A stretch of 64,000 nucleotides of DNA, taken from contig VZRZ01003207.1 in assembly GCA_013398175.1 (NCBI GenBank), forward strand, positions 202,725 through 266,724. Direction: 5' to 3'. The DNA comes from Climacteris rufus (taxonomy: Eukaryota > Chordata > Aves > Passeriformes > Climacteridae). Made by a program: the position numbers and the translations under genes. Shown here piece by piece: positions 54,650 to 64,000 of this stretch. The notes beneath the pieces are model-generated. The model did not search any database. It was given only the letters and a program-made list of their open reading frames with translations, and was not told the DNA's origin. Each line of letters opens with the position of its first letter. Positions within the stretch are counted from its first letter, which is position 1.

Positions 54650-57605
54650 TGCTGCTGCTCATCCCTAATTCGTATCAAGGGCAATGGAAGCTCAAAATGC
54701 CAACCTTAGCAAGAATGGTACCTAAATCTCCCTCAGCATTATGACATCAACTCCACGGGGGCTGGCAGGGCAGACAGGTCCCTGAAGTGAAGATCACTGA
54801 CAGCAGGCTTGGGTGACATGGAAACACTGCTTGATTGCAGGGATTGATCAGGAAACACCATTATTAAATCACAACAGTTGCTTCTTCTCCTTTCATACAC
54901 ATTAGGTGTGCAACTGAATCCACTTAGGATGCTTCTGTGCAGGAATGACACAGGGGACTTCCTGTCACTTTCTCAGGAGACAGATGAGAAATCCAAGCTA
55001 CTGCTCTGCCCTCCAACCTCTAAAGACAAGGTGAAACAGAGACTGGGAGTTCTGCAGCCCTGCAAGCAGGGATACTCCAGGGCTGGAATTCCAAAGTGGG
55101 TGGAATTACAATCACCAGATACTCATCAATATTTCCACTGGTCTCACAGTGTACTCTGTGAGAATTTGTGCACTGGGAACTTCTGGGTGGCCACAGCTCA
55201 GGCACAGCAGAGAAGCACCTGAAAGTTCCAGAAACATCACCCAGGTACAGTTCCTTGTCCATGGACTAAATGGTCTTCAGTTATCAGTCACAAGTATTTG
55301 CTAGGAACACACTCATGGATCACAAAGCAAGAAAAGGAATCACCCATCAGCCTGTGAAAGGAGGAGATTTTGAGAAATGTGGGGCAAAGCTCTGTTGGCC
55401 AAAATCTCCTGTACAAAAGCAGCTGATTGCAGCATGGACATTAAAATGCCACACATAACACGGGCATAATGATGATGTTTAAACAATTTAGAATGGGTAC
55501 TAGCTAAACCAATTCTGACACTGATAATCACTCATGTCCATCAACACAAATTAGAACTTTTTATAGCTCCAGTACAGAAGGTGACCTTTAAGATCATTGG
55601 CCTTGATTCACAGTTAGATTTTAAACCAGGGGGAAAAAAAAGAAAAAAGGGAAAAGGTCTGGTAGCAAATGTATAAATACTGTTCTAAGCAGAAAGGAGC
55701 TACAGAGGCTCCCAGTGTGGGCTGCATTTAGAGTTTTACATTGAACAGTCTCCAAAATTCTTGTCCAATGCTCCTCATACATGGAATTTGCACAACAAAA
55801 GAACAGCACCAGGAACTACTCTTCTCAATGAACACCTATAAGTGCTGTTATTCCAAAAGAAAAAAGTGAAACAATCCACCATATTATGTAAGGATTTTAA
55901 ATTATGTGTATTGAGAAACACAGGCACCAATGCAATATTGTTTAATTATCCAGGGAGTTGTGAAATCCACCAACACACCTCAGACTGGTTAGAATTTTCT
56001 CCATTTTATGCCATTCCAAAAGCTATACTGTTCACATCCCAAATGAAAACTGTGTGGCAAACTAGGAAAAAATTTTACTATGTTGATTCTGAGAATTTTA
56101 ATGCAATGCTTTCACAGAGATGCTAATACTATATCCCAAAAAAACATGTATCAATAAGGGTTTCTTCTCTAAAACATGTTCTGTTTGGTTTCCAATGTGT
56201 GCCTTGAAAACAAATTTATCAGCTGTAAAAACCAGAAGAACATCTTTGTTCCTCGTGACTGGAGTCCTGTGCCTTGGGTTTCAATATTGAGCCTTTGTAT
56301 GAAAGGAGAACAAAAATAACTCTAAAACATTAAACACATTATAGAACATGCTCAAGTAGATGACAGAAGATTTGTATACACACACATCTTATTGCTCTTT
56401 GTAGTATTTATAAAAATTACATGTTAGTAGTACATATATTATTCCATAGGCAGTTTTTCCTAATTTCCTCTCACTTTCCAGATTGGTTATTCCTTTTTGT
56501 AGTAAACCATTCCCTGTAACAGCAATTACACTTTTCCAGAATGGTAGCAGGAAAGCTTTAGGGTTTTTAAACCACCAGCAATGTAAATTCACACAGCTCA
56601 AAACATTATCAAGCACTGCTACATTCAATAAAGCTTTCACATTCTACTTGTTACAAAGGCAAGGCAAAAAATTTAAGGGAAACTGTTCAACTCATAGGAA
56701 AAAAAAAGGTTTGAAGGAACTGTAATCAGGGTACCACAACAACCCAGCTCCCAGTGCCAGGGTCATAATCACAGAGCCCGAGGCTCTCCTGTCACAGTGC
56801 TTTACGTCTGCCAGGCTGTCTCAAGTCTGTGCTTTCAGTGTGTAATTGCATCAGCAAGTGTAATACTCATTTCTTACCCTGTGGTGACATTTTTATTTCT
56901 GTATTTAAAACAGGTTTCTCAGCAGTTACTCAATGCTCCAAAGGTGAGGCTCTGCTGATGCCCAAAAGCGTCGCCGCGAAGGGTTCGAGCAGGAGCCACA
57001 GCCACGGCCACGGCCATGCCAGCAGGAGCCAGCTCCCTTCTCCCCACTGCACCAGCAAATCACTGCACTCAGCATCGTTTAAAATATCATTCCAGACTTT
57101 TCCACCCTTGGATAATATCCTAACTTAGCCTGCCATCTCCAAGAGGGGGCTTTTTCAGCTGGGGAGTTAAGCGTGTATGGCCGCAGGCTCTGCAGGTTCC
57201 CCCTCTTCGCTAAGAAAAGTTAATCACAGCCTTTTGATTAACTCTTCCTTTCAACTCTTTAATTGTCTGTCTGTGGCTTTTACCACCAAAGTCAAAGCAA
57301 ACGCTGACAGTTCCTTCACGGGCACGAGACAAATGCTGAACATGTTACATGAGAAAAGGTTAAGTGCAAACACAGCCAATAATCGGGGCTCTTTGGAGGC
57401 ACTGCCAGATCTGAATAAATCTGACAGCACCTCATTGCAAAGGGCAAGAATTTATTATTGTCCAGGTTAAACGCTCTGCTCTTATCCCTTCTGTGGCTGG
57501 AACACAAGAAAGGCTCTTTGTGTGCTGAAACAAACATTAAAGTGCCAACATACACAGAATGTATAAGGTGTCTGGGGATTATTTTCAGCAAATAGTTTAA
57601 CTTAC

Positions 57606-57739
57606 TTTGGCTTCAGTCTCTCCCCTGTGAAGTGTGTACAAATGATGGACGGCACTTTGTGATGATGACCAAGGATGTGTCAGGATTTGAAAAACATGGA
57701 AATCGTGGCCTAACGTGTCAGTGGTGACCAGCAACATCC
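57606..57739 (-). CDS. BCAS3: BCAS3 exon: late WD40 blade with LHRG motif
   Basis: This 134-nt exon is the most 5' one in the window. It starts after a long pyrimidine tract ending in cccag, with two bases (GG) completing a codon, then reads 44 codons from MLLVTTDTLG to RGETEAK. It ends in phase 0 at a strong donor (GTAAGT). The protein contains a beta-propeller blade (GHDFHVFQIL) and the segment LYTLHRGETEAK. LHRG occupies the position of the FRRG phosphoinositide motif of PROPPINs (WIPI/Atg18), judged from the strand pattern around it. The protein matches human BCAS3 nearly completely. The next upstream exon was not recognised between 57740 and 64000. Confidence 0.96.
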
Positions 57740-60317
57740 CTGGGTAAAAAAAAACCAAAAAGAAAAAAGCACAAGAGATTAATCACTGCAAAAGAAGAGG
57801 CTTAAAATGTCTATTAAAACACAGTGAGTGTCACATTTGGGTTTTGGAAACAGAAGAAAACAGACATAGAAAATTACTGAATTGAAAGGGATTCACCTCA
57901 TAAAAATGAATCACAACTTCAACTGCAATCATATTCACAGTATTACTACTTAAGTATTAATACATTATTAAGTATTAATATAGTATTACAACATAAATCT
58001 ATAAAAACATCTGAAAAATCTGAATATTCTAATTAAATTAAAGAACTGTGTGACCAATATGAAGCATTGAAGTGATGAATGTTACAGCAAAACCCCAAAA
58101 TGCTCTTCCCTGGGCAAGAGCCAGTCTAAAAAAGATTTATATCTCCACATTAACAATTTTTGGAGGAAGAGACATTATCGAAATCCAGCCAAAACAGCCC
58201 ATACCAAAGCAATCCTGGAGAAGCATCTTTCTTATAAATGAAAGAAACTGTCTGGTTTATTGGTGAAAGGCAGCAAATCAGAGTTGAGAGCTTTGAAGTG
58301 AAATACTAAATGAGGTACCAGCTTCATTGAAAACAGGTCAGGTGGAGGTACTGAAATGATTCAATTAGAAGATCATCAGAACCACAGTCATTTACACTTG
58401 CTATTTACTTTTCCCACTATGTGTCAGTCCATAACCCAGTTTTTAAACATTTACAAATATATTTGAAGTCATTTTGCCATAAATTTATACCAAAACTTGA
58501 GTATTTTTTATATATAAGAAAAGTACAGCATCATGGCAGAACTAAGGACCACAGTAACAAGCTACAGATTTATTTTTCTGTTATTAATGAAATCTAATAA
58601 GTTATCATTCAAAGTAATGCTCTGATATTTAATTAACATCAAGTACAAAGTGATTTTAGCAGTTTAATAGTGATATTGAAGTACCCTCTAATAATTTTCC
58701 AGGTACACATCCATTAAAGAAAACCCAGGAATTCCCACAGGTCTGTTGCAACAATTCTCCACATGAAGATAACTGAAATCTTTTATCCTTCAGCAAGAGA
58801 ACTCAGTCCCCACGTTTTACATTATTCTTGTGCAGAGGATAAATGGTTACCTTATTCCTGCTATAACTCAGTGTTCACTGTCTTGCTTTATTTACAGGTG
58901 GCACCAGGAATTGTCTTTCCCTTTGCTTCCCCAAACACCAACAGGACATGTTTGAAAGCTCTCACACATCACCACTGAGCTCCTACCTTATGACACTTGG
59001 AGAATTTTAGAATTAAAATGGAAAAAGTGTACTGAGCAGCAGAGTAAAGATTAAGTGTAATTAACCTTTCTACTGGACCACCGCTACATCATTAAATCGG
59101 AGTGTTTTCCCTCCTTGGCAATCCTGGAATCCAAGAGGTTGGGCCCTTCCCTCAGGCCCAGAAAGAAACATTTCAGTGGCCAAAGCTTTGCCTTTGTGGG
59201 CCCAGGAGAGGCACAGCCCAGCCCTCCCAGGGCCATGTGGCACCACCACAGCTGTGTGGGCACCACCAGCTCACACCTCGGCTTCTGCTGCCCCAACCCT
59301 CCTGAAAAAAGCATCTTGTGAAGATAAATTGGCACTTCCAAGCCATGAGGCCCACCAGCAGGAAGGTACAAAACCAGAGAAATCCAAATTGCGCTCAGAG
59401 ACAAAATGCCTACAAATTTCCCCTCAGCTTGACCACTGAGGCTGGCAGGGCTTGGGCCCGCCGAGGCCACCCACACTGCACCCAGGCATTTCCTGCAGCT
59501 CAACAAACGCACCATCTCAGCTGAGAGCTCTGAGCTCAGCAAGATCCCCTCCAGCAGACACACTTTTACTGTTCCCGGCTGCTCCTCGTGTTAGAAATGA
59601 AAGGGAGTTTGTTATGGAGCTCAGAAATCCGGCAGTGCACTGGGGTATTATGTTTGGGCGGTAAGGCATGTGAGCTGAGGTTGGTCTGGATGTTAATGTT
59701 GGCTTAACTGGCAATTTCCTTGATTTGTAGTGACTGTGTTGATAGGAAATACAGCTCAAGTTGCTCCGGTGCGAGGCAGCCAAGCCTTTCGTGTGGGATT
59801 ATGCACACAATTTGCATTAATTCTGTTCTGCAACATCACAAACTACACTTCCCTTCTAGTGAAGTGTGCGGTCCTCAATAATATATTGCATTTCCAGCAG
59901 AGAAAGCTGGAAGCAAAGAGGGGTTTGTGTGTTGGAATTAGGCTGCCACTGTTACTGGAGGATATTCCAAAATATCTAATTCAACCCAAGAAGAATTTAT
60001 CTTCTCTATTGCCATGTTTTTCTCTCCTCATGCGTTAGACAGCTTTATATAGAACTGGAGCGTGCTTTGGGTCCTTCTGTGCTCCCTGTTATTCTCGATG
60101 GAAAGGACCTTGGGAGAAGGAGAAGGTGGAGGAGACGAATCCATAAGATTCTCTCAACACTGGGCAGACAGGCTCTGCAAACAGATATTTTTTCTTTCCT
60201 CAAAGCTCCAAACTCTTTTATAAATACAGACATAGGGCTGAGTGCACCCAGAGATCCCAGCAGAGCGTTCTTCGTGTGGATCCCATCACATGGCACGGCG
60301 CACGGAAGGTCGTAAAA

Positions 60318-60350
60318 ATGAGCCAAAAATGAGCCAGAAATGAGCCAAAA
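60318..60350 (+). repeat. 11-bp repeat, three copies
   Basis: Unit atgagccaaaa, three times in tandem; the middle copy has one A-to-G change. Confidence 0.9.
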
Positions 60351-62363
60351 ATCGAATTCTAACTGGAGGCAAAAAGCTGCGTAATAATCCCGAGCCAGTG
60401 CAAACACCAGAATCACCATCCTGCACTGTCCATGCAATCCCTGGGTGTTCAGCTAACCGGGATCTGGTTTCCAGCGCTGGAGAGAGCCGCAGGTGTCTGC
60501 GGGCAGCGCAAGGAGGGAACCATCCCACCCTGCTCCTCACAGGCTTCTTCCCAACCCTACAACCCTGTCTGTGTGCTGGGCAGGGCTCATTTTGGGCACA
60601 AACACCACAAGTTGTGGTGCAGGGTCCCCCAGAGCCCCCGGTGGTACCAGTTTGTTCCCTCGGTGACATCGGATGCAAACGGCTGCAGCCGTGAAATGCC
60701 CTCGTCTACCTGCGGCTCTGAGCAGTTCCAGATGATCCTCCCAAGCTTGGTTCCATGTGTGCTGTGCTTTTGGGTTTTCTGGGTTTGGTTTGGGGTTTCT
60801 TTTCTCTGTTTTTGCTAACTTGAAGGAGTACAGAGGTGAAAGAAAATACATTTGTGGGTGGAAAGGAATTGATTTAAAAATAGAAAGATGGGTGGTATCT
60901 GATTTGGCCATTTTGCGTGTCTAATCTAAACTCTTGCTGCCTGTCCTGTCTGGAATAAATGCATTTATTAAATGAAAGCCCAGGGAAAACAGGCCCTTCC
61001 CTGGTATAGTGACTCTTTTTCTGTAAGTTAAAGGACCTTTCACACCCACATTTGCATTTGAAGTACAAATATATTCTGGCAGGACTTGTATCAACACGGA
61101 GGTCCCAAGCACAACACCACAGATGGGAAAGAACGTGTATTTATAAAACAGCATTTTGAAATCTCTTCCTCACTCCTGTTATTCAAACAATAAATCACCC
61201 ATGCTATAGAACACTGGACTTGGGGTTTGTGGTGGGATTTTCCAGCTCTCATTACTTCACACTGAAGAATCCCAGTTTTCCGTATCACAGCTCAGCCATT
61301 TCGTTTTTCTCTCCATCTCCCTGCAATATCCCAGCAGGAATTCCTAATCCCAGCAGAGAAACATGAACTGGAATCCTGGTCCTACCTCACTTTCACTTTC
61401 TAAGTGCAGGAAACTTCAACTCAAGCTTTTTAAGAGGCCTTGTGACCGTTTTCCCAAAAAGTTGTTTAGACGGAAATACAGGTTAAAGCTGTCCTGAGTT
61501 CAGTCCAAATGTTTTCTCTTATGAGGGACTTTATGGATGAATAATCAGAGATGAAAAGTGAATAATTCTCGAGGATTTCCTGCTTATTTTTCAAACTGGC
61601 ATTAATCCCTATTTAACAGATAACAGCTGAAATCCACTAGAAGTCTTGCATACACAGGACCCAGTGGAAATTTATGTGTAAACCAGACTTTAGTATATAT
61701 CTCACTGCAAAAATTCTCATTTTGCTTATCCACAGTACGAGTGTACAGCCAGATTAAATTAATGACTGTTTTACTATGCGGTTGTTTTAAATCCACAGAG
61801 ATGATTAAAATCCAGTTTAAAAGGAACACATATCCGAGATGGGGGAGAAAAAAAAATTAGCACAGCTTTATTTTACCTGCCCTAATTTACAGCTTCCTAC
61901 TTTTCCCGCATTCTGTTTGGGAAACAATCAGCTTCTTTCAGGATAGAAATAAAAATACAAGGAATATATGCATAAAAGGAAAAACTAGTACAGATGCAGA
62001 CTGCGGGTTAAGAGCTATTTATGCAGTATCAGAAGACTAAACCAGACTCTGGCCTGGCCATAAACTAAGCCCACGCCCTAAATGAGGTGCCAAGCCACAA
62101 AAAGCATTTGCGTCAACTGGGAATACAAGGAAAAGAAGGACTTCTAATTATAGGGCCTGGAAGCGGAAGCCAGGAGTGATGAGGAGCCGAGGCGCTGCTC
62201 TGTGTTTATCTGGGAGCTTCCTCCCCTCGCTCTGGACACGGAGCTCCCGCAGCCCCGGGCGCTCGGGCTCAGGGCTCCGCTGGCAGCTCCAGCTTCGGCA
62301 GGGCAGCCCCAGGGGCAAATCAGAGAGCTGAGCATCAACCTCATCCTATTTATAACACCTCCC

Positions 62364-62769
62364 TGATGCCCTAGCTTTTAACCCTTCTATTTTTCGAATT
62401 CTCTATTGCCTAATGTGTAACTCTGAGATGCTCCATGGCCTGTTGGCTGCTGCTCTCTCATGCTCAGATGGACAGAGCAGGGCCTCTCTGGGCTTGCTCT
62501 TCAAGGACACTCAGACTGCCCAGGCCCAGCTTCTAAAGGAGGTGGGGAGCAAATTCTGGGAAATTGCAAAGTTTTAATTGGTGAATCTATGCTGATATGC
62601 AAATGGACCAAACCTATAAAGGTGTGGAAAAGTCGTGACTCGCTGTCCATTTTGGGTGATGCCCCTGGGGGGCCCTAAATGTACCTTTGAAGGCCTTTTG
62701 AATAAACACACACCTTTATTCCCTCACTCCTGACTAGTCTCTGTTTCTAGGTCAGCCTTTTAGGCATCA
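62364..62769 (+). mobile_element. Solo LTR of an endogenous retrovirus
   Basis: A 406-bp element begins TGATGCC and ends GGCATCA, a perfect 7-bp terminal inverted repeat with the canonical TG...CA ends. It is flanked by TCCC on both sides (62360-62363 and 62770-62773), a likely 4-bp target duplication. In plus orientation it has an ATGCAAAT octamer (62597), a TATAAA box (62615) and an AATAAA signal (62701), in proper U3-R-U5 order. No primer-binding site, gag or pol follows, so this is a solo LTR left by recombination. A 4-bp duplication fits ERV1-like elements, but family assignment needs a repeat library. It lies antisense to BCAS3. Confidence 0.75.
62597..62620 (+). promoter_or_regulatory. 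LTR promoter: octamer plus TATA box
   Basis: A perfect ATGCAAAT octamer (62597-62604, POU-factor site) lies 10 bp before TATAAA (62615-62620) inside the solo LTR. A start site would be expected about 30 bp downstream, ahead of AATAAA at 62701. Confidence 0.5.
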
Positions 62770-63291
62770 TCCCTAATTGCATAGCTGTTGATTGCACATA
62801 TACAAATGAGGTCTGCACGGCTCGGAGCTCCACGAGGAGCTCCCCTTCAATTTTCACAGGGACAGGAGGGTTTTCCACCTCCCCATGTCACTCTGACAGA
62901 ACTCACTGAAGGATTCAGCTGTGTTGGATCTCTTTTAAAAACACTGAGGGCACATCTGCATGGAGGGATTGTGGATCCATGCACAGGCTTAGGAATGCAA
63001 CTCCTCCATTTCCACGCACAGCCACGGAGAGACCAGTCCAGCCTCTGCACCAAGTCACTGCTTGGACAGAAAGTGGTTAAAATATGAACTTCTCAAACTT
63101 TAGTTTTTAAATCCAAACTGATGCCAGGCAATGTTGGTGTTGTGCTTTGGAAGGTGCCAAACTGCAGGCCCAGATCCTGACCTGGAGCCGCTCCTGGTTC
63201 AATCCACACGGATTCCTCCCGGCATTCCCACCTTGCACAGGCTCACTGAACACAGCATTCCTGTCCCACTGCAGCTCCCTGGCCAAAGCAG

Positions 63292-63317
63292 TCTTGTTAG
63301 GATATCTTGTTAGGATG
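63292..63317 (+). repeat. 13-bp tandem duplication
   Basis: tcttgttaggata is followed by tcttgttaggatg: two copies differing at the last base. Confidence 0.85.
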
Positions 63318-64000
63318 TGACCAAGTTTATATGGCCCATGGTTTTATGAACATCTGACCCGACCTAGGAACAGTAGCTTTATTTATACTCACTGAACTCC
63401 TCTCCCAGGCTGATGCAAGTCAAAAGACAGCCAAACATCAGAGCTGCTCAGCCCCTGGATACTCCACATGTGCTACAGCTACAAAATTAGGCCCCAAAAA
63501 AACTTTACTAAATTCTGATTTTAGCAAAATTCACCGCAAAATAAACGCGAGTACATAAAGATTTAACATAAATATTTTAAAAAATCCCACGAAGTCAAAA
63601 GAAAGAGAAGAAAAATAAAACATTATTTTGTGAATAAATAACTCCCTATGACTCCTATAACTCCTAAAATAATCCACTGCTACAGCTCTTCCTTCACAAC
63701 CATCCCTTAACACAGTGCTTGATCAAGCCATCAGCCAGCCAGGATTCCTCCCCTCCCTGGTGACACGAGGTACAGGGACACAACAAATTTTAATACAGTT
63801 CTCTTCCAAAGCAATAATTCAAGTTGAAACCCAGAAGAAAATAAACAGAAAAACGAAAGAATTATTCTGTCATTAAATAATTACAGCTTGTTTACTGTCA
63901 ATGAGGGTTTTTCTGCACAATTACTCTGATCAATGGGAAAAACTTGTGCAGAGATGTTCCAATTTCACCCTCTCTAACTATTAACTCAAGGACACCATCA

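Larger units (their letters stand above)
48945..57605 (-). other. BCAS3: BCAS3 intron, 8.7 kb
   Basis: Bounded by a strong GTAAGT donor at 57605 and a ttttgcag acceptor at 48945. It carries two CR1 fragments in minus orientation (51769-52250 and 52494-52605) and a 19-bp tandem duplication at 54612. The rest is unique AT-rich sequence with no convincing exon on either strand. Confidence 0.9.
57740..64000 (-). other. BCAS3: BCAS3 intron (5' part of window), incomplete
   Basis: At least 6.3 kb of intron. I read both strands for the expected upstream exon (a blade ending just before GMLLVTT) and did not find it, so the intron probably runs past 64000. It contains a solo LTR at 62364-62769, an 11-bp x3 tandem repeat at 60318, a 13-bp duplication at 63292 and an octamer-like site at 59810. 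It also holds GC-rich, codon-like but unsupported frames at 59.1-59.6 and 60.3-60.8 kb. Confidence 0.75.

Noticed and set aside
59084..59563. 159-codon minus-strand frame
   Set aside because: Gly/Leu/Trp-rich product of GC-rich intron; no domain, and the overlapping plus-strand frames are equally open.

Overview
This is nuclear DNA from a vertebrate, almost certainly a bird. The base composition is AT-rich, short coding exons sit in long introns, and several CR1-type LINE 3' ends (the typical avian retroposon) are visible. A 406-bp solo LTR suits a songbird, but I cannot fix the species by eye.

The window lies inside one gene, BCAS3 (also called Rudhira in mouse), transcribed on the minus strand, so the transcript reads from high to low coordinates. 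I placed nine consecutive coding exons: 57739-57606, 48944-48680, 33488-33338, 20651-20527, 19927-19762, 18658-18558, 5841-5741, 2280-2084 and 878-781. All have AG/GT boundaries, and the phases join through all nine exons without a stop or frameshift (1,338 coding nt). They encode roughly residues 360-820 on human BCAS3 numbering (my estimate): the last WD40 blades, then the BCAS3 domain, then a Ser-rich, acidic tail. The 5' exons lie beyond 64000 and the last exons lie below position 1.

All other sequence is intron. Three introns are large (15.2, 12.7 and 12.7 kb). They hold CR1 fragments (6.6-7.1, 25.9, 51.8-52.3 and 52.5 kb), the solo LTR at 62.4-62.8 kb, several short tandem duplications and microsatellites, and two CpG-rich islets. 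One islet (11.5-11.9 kb) has a TATA box and SOX/FOX-like sites. The other (43.9-44.3 kb) has a good CTCF-like motif. In vertebrates BCAS3 is the neighbour of TBX2-TBX4, and its introns are commonly regarded as part of that regulatory landscape. Several unique intronic stretches look like candidate conserved enhancers, but this is inference without alignment.

There is no second protein-coding gene, tRNA, rRNA or CRISPR array that I can support. I found no novel multi-gene system. The items most worth a second look are the two CpG islets, a paired T-box-like site, the BCAS3 phosphoinositide-motif junction, and the apparent lack of the 45-nt cassette exon known from human BCAS3.
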